DNA from: Candidatus Physcocola equi
GTDB lineage: Bacteria; Bacteroidota; Bacteroidia; Bacteroidales; Paludibacteraceae
Direction: 5' to 3'
NCBI GenBank assembly: GCA_018064855.1
Contig: JAGHUM010000026.1
Span: forward strand, 1-39,730
DNA: 39,730 bases
Shown: positions 19,882 to 27,513 of the stretch, piece after piece
How positions within the stretch are numbered: position 1 is the first letter of the stretch
Layout of the letters: every line of letters starts with the position of its first letter
Made by a program: the position numbers and the translations under genes
The notes under the pieces: model-generated
The model's database searches: none
What the model was told of the DNA's origin: nothing
The model's input: only the letters and a program-made list of their open reading frames with translations

Positions 19882-19924
19882 AAAAATCCCCGAAAGTCAG
19901 TTGATGATTTTCGGGGATTTTTTT
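19882..19924 (+). terminator. Bidirectional terminator between metA and the serpin gene
   Basis: AAAAATCCCCGAAA pairs with TTTCGGGGATTTTT around a 13-base loop, with further Ts. The A-run on the left side gives T-residues on the minus strand as well, so it could also end serpin transcription. Confidence 0.88.
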
Positions 19925-19962
19925 GACTTCAGTATGTCTCCAACAAAAATTTAAAAAACTTC

Positions 19963-21273
19963 TTACTGTTGGGCTGATTGAGCATTGAATATTTCTGGAT
20001 TTACAACTTCACCCAAAAACAGGATGAGTCCTGTTTTCGCATCTCGAATGGCATAAATAAAAGGGCGGTTAGCAAAAAAAGACGGAATGACTTCTGACGG
20101 ATCAGGACTGATAAATCTTTCAGATAGCAATCCAGTTGTGACAGCAGTTGCTTTAGTCCCTTCCATGTCGATTTCGATATATGTGTCTTGTTGTATTTGA
20201 TCTAATAGAACGTCACTGGCAATATTAGTAAGGAGAGTGGAGAAAAGAGATCCAAATCCCATTTCAGAAAGAACCTCCTTCATCTGGAATTTATTTTTAG
20301 ATTTGAACATAGGCAAAACAACATGAATCTTAGTGGTTTGGAAATTGATGTCGTCCCATTTGATAGTTCGCAATAAATCGGTTGTGCTTGAATTCGCAGA
20401 AGGGAGAATCACATCCATGCAGAAAGTCTTGTTGCCATAAGGCAAACGTACTGCTTGATAGTTGTCAGTCTCCACGTAAGGCAATGAGTTTGTCATAAGC
20501 ATGTATGATCCCAAATTCTCAACAGAACCATCCCCTTTCGTGAATGGACTTGGAATTTGACTTGTAAATGGAGAAGACCACGATGCCTTAAAATAACTGG
20601 CATTTGAAATTACAGCAAAGGTGTTTTCTTTGAATTTTAGGCCTAATGATGGAATGAGACCGTGTGTGGCTTCGTTTGCCCAACGGTCAATAGTGGCGGA
20701 TGCTGAAGGAGAAGTAAAATCAAGATTTGAAATAGAGGCTTGATAAGTGTTTTTGATAACGTCGTAATAATTCTTTTTGACGTTTTTACCTTCTTGTACC
20801 CATACGGCATTTTGAGTCTCAAAGAATGAGGTGGAGTCGAGTTCGGAGTTCAAACTTGCGGAAATCTTGCCATTCATGGTGTTGATTTCCTCCATAGTCA
20901 ACCCCTTCAATCCCAATGCATTATTTACGACATTTTGGGTTTGCTCGTTTGCTCCATTGTTTATCATCGACAATGCCACTTGCAGACTGAAAGGAGAGAT
21001 CAATGTGTTTTCATTGGCTTGTCTGATTTTTGCCAACAGATTGGTTGAAAACTGGTTGTTTCCTGCAATAGCATCAGATTCTTTAGAAGTAAGATTGAGA
21101 GGAACTGCAGACGAATTGCGTGATTTTACAGACCAGTTTGGAAGATTGTCACATACTTCTGAATTAGTGTCGCCTTTTACCAAATTCTCGTCTTTTGAGT
21201 CATCGTCACTACAAGCTGTGAGAATAACAGGTACAAACAAAGATATTGCACCCAAAAACATCATTTTTTTCAT
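19963..21273 (-). CDS. Serpin-family protease inhibitor, lipoprotein
   Basis: The ATG at 21273 gives 436 residues. It starts with a lipoprotein signal (MKKMMFLGAISLF) and lipobox LTAC. An in-frame ATG at 21324 would place translation inside the promoter, so I reject it. Serpin landmarks are present: ISNASYFKASW (breach/shutter region), NRPFIYAIRD and GLILFLGEVVNP at the C-terminus. The hinge EGTKATAVTTG (from E371) has the small residues seen in inhibitory serpins. Counting 15 residues from the hinge Gly puts Arg386 at or near P1, which suggests inhibition of trypsin-like or Arg-specific proteases. Miropin of Tannerella forsythia is a known Bacteroidota serpin. The role in protecting the cell from host or neighbour proteases is inference. 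Confidence 0.93.
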   Translation of the reverse strand: MKKMMFLGAISLFVPVILTACSDDDSKDENLVKGDTNSEVCDNLPNWSVKSRNSSAVPLNLTSKESDAIAGNNQFSTNLLAKIRQANENTLISPFSLQVALSMINNGANEQTQNVVNNALGLKGLTMEEINTMNGKISASLNSELDSTSFFETQNAVWVQEGKNVKKNYYDVIKNTYQASISNLDFTSPSASATIDRWANEATHGLIPSLGLKFKENTFAVISNASYFKASWSSPFTSQIPSPFTKGDGSVENLGSYMLMTNSLPYVETDNYQAVRLPYGNKTFCMDVILPSANSSTTDLLRTIKWDDINFQTTKIHVVLPMFKSKNKFQMKEVLSEMGFGSLFSTLLTNIASDVLLDQIQQDTYIEIDMEGTKATAVTTGLLSERFISPDPSEVIPSFFANRPFIYAIRDAKTGLILFLGEVVNPEIFNAQSAQQ

Positions 21274-21321
21274 AAGCCTATCATATAAATTAGTTAATAA
21301 TAAAAAAACTATATCCTTGAA

Positions 21322-21329
21322 CAAAAATA
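21322..21329 (-). promoter_or_regulatory. -7 promoter element for the serpin gene
   Basis: The minus strand reads TATTTTTG, an exact TAnnTTTG match, 48 bases upstream of the chosen start. The rest of the 281-base spacer to 21554 is AT-rich. Apart from this element and the one at 21524 I see nothing in it. Confidence 0.5.
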
Positions 21330-21523
21330 GAATAATTTAATATTGATTGTTCGTTTTTTCGTATGTTGTTGAACACAAGTGCTAAACATATTTTATCGCA
21401 TTTTCCATGAAAATAATTGAGAATCAGCAGAAATGAACGATAATGTTAATGCATTAACTTTTGTTTTGTGTTTGTGGAATCTGAATTCTATTATTATACC
21501 TCTTAGTTTTGTCAGAAAAAAAT

Positions 21524-21531
21524 TATTTTTG
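21524..21531 (+). promoter_or_regulatory. -7 promoter element for the ADP-ribosylglycohydrolase gene
   Basis: TATTTTTG matches TAnnTTTG exactly and lies 23 bases before the ATG at 21555. Confidence 0.5.
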
Positions 21532-21554
21532 CGTAACAATGAAAGAATAACAAT

Positions 21555-22325
21555 ATGAAAGGTGCAATAACAGGTGATTACATAGGCTCGATCTATGAGT
21601 TTAACAACACGAAAGATGCTTATTTCCAGTTAATATCACCCAATAAGGAGATAACGGATGATTCCATTTGCACGATAGCGGTAGCCAACGCCATCTTGCG
21701 TGGGATTCCTTACGGGGAAGCATTGCATGAACTTTGTTTGAAATTTCCAGACCCTATGGGGGCGTATGGCAATGGCTTTTTGGCTTGGCTTAACAGAAAA
21801 GATATGTCGCCATACAATTCTTGTGGAAATGGGTCTGCCATGAGAGTAAGTGCAGTTGGCTGGGCTTTCGAAAAGGAGGATGTAATGCTTAGCGAGGCGG
21901 AGAAATCTGCCGCGTGCACGCACAACCACCCTGAGGGAGTTAAGGGAGCGAAGTGCGTGGCGCATGCCGTATGGTATTTAAGGCACTACAAAGACGACCT
22001 GGAAGGTTTCAAGAAGCTGATGAGCCAGTATTACCCTGAATGGGAAACCTATTACAAACCTTTTGAACAGTGGAACGGTGTATGCCAGAATACAGTGCCG
22101 TTGTGCATACAGGAGGTGGTTTATGGAAAATCTTATGAAGACACGATACGCAACATTGTGCTCTGCGGCGGTGATACCGATACGAATGGTGCGGTTGCAG
22201 GAGCTATGGCTGGTGCAAGGTGGGGTGTGCCTGATAATTTGTGGCAGGCAGCCTATAAAACCGCAGACCCATATTTGCAAGGAATTATTGACGAGTTTGT
22301 GACAAAGTTTAATGTGAATGGGTAG
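21555..22325 (+). CDS. ADP-ribosylglycohydrolase family protein (DraG/ARH type)
   Basis: This 256-residue protein should remove ADP-ribose from a modified protein, nucleic acid or small molecule. Metal-binding motifs of the fold are present: TDDS at 34-37 and DTDT at 207-210 within GGDTDTNGAVAGA. GNGSAMRVSAVGW (91-103) and THNHPEGVKGA (122-132) are further family marks. No signal peptide is seen. There is no nitrogenase context and no ADP-ribosyltransferase in the window, so the target is unknown. It opens an accessory gene stretch running to 27513; the next gene follows after 73 bases on the same strand. Confidence 0.93.
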   Translation: MKGAITGDYIGSIYEFNNTKDAYFQLISPNKEITDDSICTIAVANAILRGIPYGEALHELCLKFPDPMGAYGNGFLAWLNRKDMSPYNSCGNGSAMRVSAVGWAFEKEDVMLSEAEKSAACTHNHPEGVKGAKCVAHAVWYLRHYKDDLEGFKKLMSQYYPEWETYYKPFEQWNGVCQNTVPLCIQEVVYGKSYEDTIRNIVLCGGDTDTNGAVAGAMAGARWGVPDNLWQAAYKTADPYLQGIIDEFVTKFNVNG

Positions 22326-22398
22326 CAATCAACTTGCGTTATTGTTGATGTGGAGGTTGATGTCCGGTAATACCAAATAACAATTAAATCTATAGAAG

Positions 22399-22851
22399 AT
22401 GGGAAAAAGACTAGAAAAGAGAAATAAGTATTATGCTCAGTTGGCTTTGTGGGGAAAAGACCAGAAACCGACTTTAGGACAGTTATTCAGCATGGGGCAG
22501 GATATCGACATTTTGACCAATGGTATGAACGATATCCACGAAGACGGGTGTGCCGACCTCATGGCTGGTATGGTGATAGCCACCGAACATTTTATGGACG
22601 GCTACAACAAGGAGAAGATCAGACAATTGCTTGACCTTACTCCGCCTATAACGGGGTTTGCCACCATGATGCTGATGGCTACCGTCTGCAGGGCAGGAAT
22701 CACCTTGGCATCTTTTGACAAGGATGTGGACTACGTGCTGGATCTGATGAACGTCTGCAAGGATGATCGTATGAAAAACGAACTGCAGGAGGGTTTGATG
22801 AAGATAACCGGGCAGGAGAAGAGACGTACGGCAAAGAAAAAGCCATTTTAG
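22399..22851 (+). CDS. Hypothetical protein, 150 residues
   Basis: I do not recognise this protein. It has a basic N-terminus (MGKRLEKRNKYY), an apparently helical middle with GMVIATEHFMDGYN and a methionine-rich hydrophobic stretch (GFATMMLMATVC), and a Lys/Arg-rich tail. There is no signal peptide or clear transmembrane helix. It lies 73 bases after the ADP-ribosylglycohydrolase gene on the same strand, so co-transcription is plausible. The function is unknown. Confidence 0.65.
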   Translation: MGKRLEKRNKYYAQLALWGKDQKPTLGQLFSMGQDIDILTNGMNDIHEDGCADLMAGMVIATEHFMDGYNKEKIRQLLDLTPPITGFATMMLMATVCRAGITLASFDKDVDYVLDLMNVCKDDRMKNELQEGLMKITGQEKRRTAKKKPF

Positions 22852-22924
22852 AAATGATAGTTAAGTTGCATTGCCTCAAGAGTTGATGGTGATGCGCACA
22901 TAGATGATATAAACGATAATTTTA

Positions 22925-23168
22925 ATGCTTATGGATTTGAAAGAAACTGGAAGAAACTGTGCCATGTTGCACCTTATGGGGTATGCAGAGAAATATGGGA
23001 TTGATAATTTACACGCACTTATTGAGTATAATGAATTTGATACAGACGAGTATAGAGAAAAAGATAGAGGAGAAAGGATACAGAATGATAGATGAGAACA
23101 TGTTTGGCATTGGCGGTGATGAAATTGGGCGTGTGTTGATTTACTTGAAGAATGAAGTGGAAAAATGA
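22925..23168 (+). pseudogene. Small hypothetical gene split by a one-base frameshift
   Basis: From ATG 22925 one frame encodes 56 residues (MLMDLKETGRN...EKDRGERIQNDR) and stops at 23095. A second frame overlaps and continues to 23168, ending in MFGIGGDEIGRVLIY...EVEK. Removing one A from the run of five As just after the shared EYRE segment joins them into an 80-residue protein with a smooth junction (DEYREKIEEKGYRMIDENM). This is either a real frameshift or a homopolymer error. Translational frameshifting is possible but no classic site is evident. The function is not recognised. It is on the same strand as its neighbours and is followed by a terminator. Confidence 0.5.
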
Positions 23169-23173
23169 CTTAT

Positions 23174-23200
23174 AAAGCACTTCGAAAGAGGTGCTTTTTT
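23174..23200 (+). terminator. Rho-independent terminator
   Basis: AAAGCAC pairs with GTGCTTT around a ten-base loop and is followed by further Ts. It ends the transcript of the first genes of the accessory stretch. Confidence 0.75.
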
Positions 23201-23304
23201 GAAAAAAATGCAAATAATTTCATCAATGGCATTATTTGTCAAAATAAGGTGCTATATTAGCGAATTATTAAAAATGCAATTGTTTATCAAAAAAAGAGGC
23301 TGAT

Positions 23305-23559
23305 ATGTTTAGGTGGTTTCATAATTTGACAACAGGCGAAACTGATTATTTTAACGAGACATTGTCGTCGGACAGTTATGTGGAGGGTTTCGATTCCAAT
23401 GGAGATTTCCATCACATCAACAAGTGCGGCAACATGGGGATAGACTCATCTACCGGTGACACGTTTTTCAAGACAGGCAGCTTTGTGCACAGGACAGGTA
23501 TGAGTGACACATTCCATTCGGCTTTTGATGATGACGATGATGATCCGTTTAAGTTTTAA
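23305..23559 (+). CDS. Hypothetical acidic protein, 84 residues
   Basis: I do not recognise this protein. It starts MFRWFHNLTTGETDYF and carries a Gly/Asn/Phe-rich middle. It ends in a run of six Asp followed by PFKF. No signal peptide or transmembrane segment is seen. It begins after the terminator at 23174-23200, so it probably starts a new transcript, although no exact -7 element is visible. The function is unknown. Confidence 0.55.
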   Translation: MFRWFHNLTTGETDYFNETLSSDSYVEGFDSNGDFHHINKCGNMGIDSSTGDTFFKTGSFVHRTGMSDTFHSAFDDDDDDPFKF

Positions 23560-23622
23560 TAAAACACGCGTATTATGAGAAAACTTTGCAGTCAAGAATG
23601 CAGAAATAGCACGAAATAATAA

Positions 23623-24654
23623 ATGTTTATGAAGATAGAGATAGCAGAATCATTGTTTTACTCATGGCTGAGACATGTAAAATCTTGCCAAATTGTACAG
23701 ACCAATTGGAAATTATCAAAACAGTGGGAGTTAAAAAGAGAAGTTAAAGATAAGCTAGAGTCCTTTATGAAAGAACTTGATAGCTTTTTCAAAGGGAAGT
23801 ATAAATACCAGATATTTAAGCAAAATGCCTCACTAGAGCAGTTGTTGAACCAGGGAGAATGTGACGCCCTTGGCATAAGGCTAAACGCTGAAAACCAATA
23901 TGATTGCTATGCCGTTGACGTAGCATTCCATGAAAACGGGCTGAAATATGGAGAAAAGGATGTAACCGTTATGAAAGTGGTTGAGAAATGCGTAAGAACA
24001 GCGTTCTGTTTGTACGGTTACTTCAATACTAGTAACGCAGAGATTCTATTTGCGTCGCCTAAAATATTTCCTTCGGTATGTGAACCACTGGATAGATGTA
24101 TCGACGATTTGAATGATTTTTTTAGAGGAAAAGATCTGGCCTATAATTTCAGCCTTGTAGCCAATGATGATTTCAATGAAAAGGTGATTGTGCCTACGTT
24201 GAAGGCAAGTGAAGGTATGGCTGATTCCACAGAACTATTCATTAGAAGCTATAAACTTTTGACACTGTTTGCTAATGAAGATAGTACGATAGTTGCTACC
24301 GAAACGGCAAACACTAATGAACTCAGACGTGTTAATCGGGATGATGAATATAACGGGATGAAGATCGGTGAGATTGCCAATACAATCTTGCGTGAAATAC
24401 TGGAATCGGGAATAATTAACGATGAGGAGATACAAAAACTCCAGAACAAGGAATACTCAAAGGAGAAGTTTCACATAAATTACCCTTTATTGGTGCATGA
24501 AGGCTCTAATTACGATAAGATAAGGTATTACTCAAGAGAAGGTCCATTATGTATTAAAGGAGTATATTATTATCTATGTTCACAATGGGTAGAGAGGACT
24601 GATAATAATGACAGACCCTATTTGCTGAGATGGATAAGGGAACATAAACAATGA
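23623..24654 (+). CDS. Hypothetical two-domain protein, possible nuclease-like N-terminus
   Basis: This protein has 343 residues; a second ATG at 23629 (MKIEIAES) is an equally good start. The N-terminal part has GECDALG (78-84) and YAVDVAFHENGLKYG (96-110), followed by a helix-rich VVEKCVRTAFCLYGYF. A conserved-looking acidic strand pattern of this type occurs in PD-(D/E)XK-like folds, but the canonical catalytic lysine is not evident. The C-terminal ~95 residues (MKIGEIANTIL...LRWIREHKQ) look like a separate small domain ending in an aromatic-rich region. No signal peptide is present. The function is not established, and the nuclease idea is weak inference. Confidence 0.6.
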   Translation: MFMKIEIAESLFYSWLRHVKSCQIVQTNWKLSKQWELKREVKDKLESFMKELDSFFKGKYKYQIFKQNASLEQLLNQGECDALGIRLNAENQYDCYAVDVAFHENGLKYGEKDVTVMKVVEKCVRTAFCLYGYFNTSNAEILFASPKIFPSVCEPLDRCIDDLNDFFRGKDLAYNFSLVANDDFNEKVIVPTLKASEGMADSTELFIRSYKLLTLFANEDSTIVATETANTNELRRVNRDDEYNGMKIGEIANTILREILESGIINDEEIQKLQNKEYSKEKFHINYPLLVHEGSNYDKIRYYSREGPLCIKGVYYYLCSQWVERTDNNDRPYLLRWIREHKQ

Positions 24655-24658
24655 ATGT

Positions 24659-25087
24659 ATGAGACAAACTTTAAAAGCGACCTACGTCCTATTTGCGGCA
24701 ATAGTGACATTGTCAGTTACGTTCTTGTGGAACGTATCAACCGACAACGACCACTCAACAACAGCCTAGGATTTATACTAAGACTTGACAAAGTGTGGGC
24801 AGCTTAGGAAAGGTATGACATCAGATAAAGTGTTGAGCATAATGGGTTTCCCAATCGAAAAAGATTTTTTAATAGATATTGAAGAATGGCATTACTGCTC
24901 AACAGGAACAGGAGGTGATTTTTTCCCCTCTATTTACTTTCACAAGGATACGTCGGTTGCCGTTCAGAAATATATTGCAAATGCAGTCGATGAAAACAAT
25001 ATGATAGGTTCATGTGAGTATTTCTTGAAACGGGGCACTTACAGAAGGCCTATAGAATTATTTGAACTTTTCAAATCAAAGAGATAG
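24659..25087 (+). pseudogene. Broken BamE/SmpA-like gene with in-frame stops
   Basis: An ORF from ATG 24659 encodes a 36-residue signal or anchor sequence (MRQTLKATYVLFAAIVTLSV...) and stops at TAG 24767-24769. In the same frame a second stop, TAA, follows at 24779-24781. The reading frame then continues from 24785 (TTG only; first ATG 24815) for 100 residues. It carries a BamE-like pattern: LRKGMTSDKVLSIMGFP, then EEWHY. An export signal directly ahead of an exported-type domain in the same frame suggests one ancestral gene disrupted by stops. A separately translated cytoplasmic small protein cannot be excluded. Confidence 0.5.
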
Positions 25088-25195
25088 GAAATTTTTCAAA
25101 ATAGGAGAATTTGCCTCATTATTAAGGGGAAGGACATTTTTATTTGTGGTTTCCCAAAAGCGTGCTTACACACGTTGGACAACAATTAGCATATC

Positions 25196-25987
25196 ATGAC
25201 AATCCATCTATCAATTATACCGAATGACGACGAAATTGCATCGTTGAGAACACGTTTTGTGGATCTTTTTCAGAAACTATGCTATATGCGTGACACAGAG
25301 GCTACAGTATTGAACGATCTCTATACGCGTTACTTCGGCCAGTTGCGTATTAATATCAGCATATTAGAAGGCGAAGTGCGTGCATTAAGACTCAAGACTG
25401 ACATGATGCAGGCTGCCATCAACAGAGATGAGAAACCGAATATTCTGCAAATAGAGGAGACGGTAAGAAAGAAGTTTGAAGAATACTTTCAAAACTTAAG
25501 GAACTTGTCTGACCAGTTAAAAAAGAAAGAACCTCTTGCTATGATGGATGAAGATGATGCAAAAAAACTTGCGGATTTGCACCGTGTGTTGGTTAAAAGA
25601 TTGCATCCAGACATACATCCAAACCAAACAGAAAAAGAGAAAGATCTGTTTCTTAAAGCCCAGGCTGCCTATGACTTGCGGGACATAGCGACATTGGAAC
25701 GTATTCTGATATCGTTGGATTTGGACACTGATACAGAAGTATTTAGCAATGAAAAAGAGAGTGCCGATTATAAAGTGAAGATAGAGAAACAGATAGCTAA
25801 CTTGGAAATGCAGATAGCGGATTTGAATAGCCGTTATCCGTTCACATTCCGAGAAAAGTTGTCTGACAGGGAGTGGGTCGATAGGGAGACGGCAGACTTA
25901 GAGAACAGGATTCAACAGCTCACTATCCAGAAGGAAAAATTTGAATTGCGTTACAAATTACAGAAAGAGTATTTTGGCATAAAATAA
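25196..25987 (+). CDS. J-domain-like protein with flanking coiled coils
   Basis: This 263-residue protein has a J-domain-like core with HPD at 137-139 (VLVKRLHPDIHPNQ), followed by a helix resembling J-domain helix III (FLKAQAAYDLRD). Long heptad-rich helices flank it on both sides (about 45-115 and 185-260). It has no Gly/Phe region and no zinc domain, so it is not a general DnaJ. It probably recruits Hsp70 to a specific client. The next gene, a HIRAN protein, starts seven bases after its stop, and a Sel1-repeat gene follows, so the three look like an operon. The client is unknown. Confidence 0.8.
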   Translation: MTIHLSIIPNDDEIASLRTRFVDLFQKLCYMRDTEATVLNDLYTRYFGQLRINISILEGEVRALRLKTDMMQAAINRDEKPNILQIEETVRKKFEEYFQNLRNLSDQLKKKEPLAMMDEDDAKKLADLHRVLVKRLHPDIHPNQTEKEKDLFLKAQAAYDLRDIATLERILISLDLDTDTEVFSNEKESADYKVKIEKQIANLEMQIADLNSRYPFTFREKLSDREWVDRETADLENRIQQLTIQKEKFELRYKLQKEYFGIK

Positions 25988-25994
25988 ACTAATC

Positions 25995-26393
25995 ATGAAT
26001 ACTGGGATTATAGAACTCAGTCAGCAGATGATGGAATTGCTGACACATACGAACGACAGCCAGCTCGACCTATATTCATCGTTCAGCAGAGAAATTTTCT
26101 TGTTGGACATAGTGGTTGCAGGAACTTCGTTTTGTGAAAAGATAGAAGAATTGGAATCGAAGTTGTTGCCGGAGACTGTCTTGACGATGAGGAGATGTCC
26201 GGACAACGAGTATGATCCGCAAGCCATAGCCTTGTATTTGGGAGAGGACCAGGTAGGTTGGGTGCCACGAGAATGGAACCTAATTATTTCCCGCCTCATG
26301 GATGCCGGCAAAGGATTTTTCTGTCGTATAGTGAAAATCCACAATAAAAACGGATGGGTAAAAATTGATGCCAAGATATACATGGCAGAGTAG
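25995..26393 (+). CDS. HIRAN-domain protein
   Basis: This 132-residue protein has the HIRAN pattern from about residue 38 on: VVAGTSF, then MRRCPDNEYDPQAIAL and VGWVPREWN..I..LMDAGKG. HIRAN domains bind single-stranded DNA 3' ends in HLTF/Rad5 and also occur alone in bacteria. There is no helicase domain here. It sits seven bases after the J-domain gene and 37 bases before the Sel1-repeat gene. A role in sensing damaged or single-stranded nucleic acid is inference from the fold. Confidence 0.87.
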   Translation: MNTGIIELSQQMMELLTHTNDSQLDLYSSFSREIFLLDIVVAGTSFCEKIEELESKLLPETVLTMRRCPDNEYDPQAIALYLGEDQVGWVPREWNLIISRLMDAGKGFFCRIVKIHNKNGWVKIDAKIYMAE

Positions 26394-26430
26394 CGTTACC
26401 TATTTCATAAAACTGTAACCATTAAGCAAA

Positions 26431-27513
26431 ATGTATAAAATTCCAGAGAATACAGAGATTTTTGAAATTGACAAACTACCGGGACAATTGTCAGAAATTG
26501 AAAAGTATGAATATATTGAAAACAGCATAGAAGAAAGACTGGAGCAGTTGCTGCGGCCTTACGATTCGTTGTTTGAAAGTGAAGAGTTTATTTTTGACGA
26601 TGGACTGGATTCCTTGTCTGAAGAAATAAACGGAAGTTTGTCGCCGATTCCACCTTTCCTCTTTGACGAAACGATGGAGGAAGCCCCTAATGCCGCAAAT
26701 GCTTATGTTTGCAATTCTTTTATAGCATTGAAGGGGACACCGTATGAACGACTTCTGGATAAAGACAAACAGTTGGTTGCTGATGAACCAGAGAACTTTG
26801 GCAATGAACTGGAATATGCGGAGAATCATGATGACGTAAACTGGGTATATGTTCGCGAAGACGCCGATTGGGATTCACTGGAGAGAATAGTAAACTGCTA
26901 TCAAAAAGCCGCTGAAGATGGGGTGATGGATGCTTATTGGTGTTTGGGATGTTTCTTCGACGGCGCAGGTTCGCATTATTATGACGAAGACACATTTGGT
27001 TTGGCTTATCATTATTATATGAAAGCGATTGAACTGGGCCATTTGTGCAGCATACAGGCCATAGCAAACAGACTGGAGACAGACAAAAGATGGGAAGAAT
27101 CTTTCAAGTTGACGTATGTTGGCGCCATGAAAAAAGAGGTGTTTTGTATGTGGCGACTGGCGTTCCACTATCTTACAGGACTTTATGTCGGACAATCAAA
27201 AGACAAGGCAATAGCATTGTATAAGCAGATAATAGAAACGTTTGAGTCGGAAGACGAGGCCGATGTTGCTTTCGTCAAGAAAAACTATAGCCGCATCAGA
27301 GAGGACGAAATGAACGAATTGCTGGAAGGAGCGAGACATAACCTGCAAATCATATCGGGGACAGACCAACAGTGGGAAAAGTATTTCGACATGAAAAACA
27401 TAGTGGCTTATAACAGGGCGAACGACAGATTGCTGAGGGAGTCCTGCTATGGGTGGGTATCAGAAGATGGTGTGGAAGACAGATTGAAACAACTGATGGC
27501 GGAGGAATTATGA
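26431..27513 (+). CDS. Sel1-like repeat protein
   Basis: This 360-residue protein has an acidic N-terminal half with no recognised fold. From about 155 on it has Sel1-type repeats: YQKAAEDGVMDAYWCLGCFFDG, Y.YYMKAIELGHLCSIQAIAN, and MWRLAFHYLTGLYVGQSKDKAIALYKQII. Sel1 repeats are protein-binding scaffolds. There is no signal peptide, so it is probably cytoplasmic. It ends the J-domain/HIRAN/Sel1 trio. Its stop codon overlaps the stop of the convergent regulator gene by six bases. Confidence 0.85.
   Translation: MYKIPENTEIFEIDKLPGQLSEIEKYEYIENSIEERLEQLLRPYDSLFESEEFIFDDGLDSLSEEINGSLSPIPPFLFDETMEEAPNAANAYVCNSFIALKGTPYERLLDKDKQLVADEPENFGNELEYAENHDDVNWVYVREDADWDSLERIVNCYQKAAEDGVMDAYWCLGCFFDGAGSHYYDEDTFGLAYHYYMKAIELGHLCSIQAIANRLETDKRWEESFKLTYVGAMKKEVFCMWRLAFHYLTGLYVGQSKDKAIALYKQIIETFESEDEADVAFVKKNYSRIREDEMNELLEGARHNLQIISGTDQQWEKYFDMKNIVAYNRANDRLLRESCYGWVSEDGVEDRLKQLMAEEL

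Noticed and set aside
21274-21324. Longer N-terminus for the serpin from an ATG at 21324
   Set aside because: It would put the start codon inside the -7 element and hide a perfect lipoprotein signal that begins at 21273.
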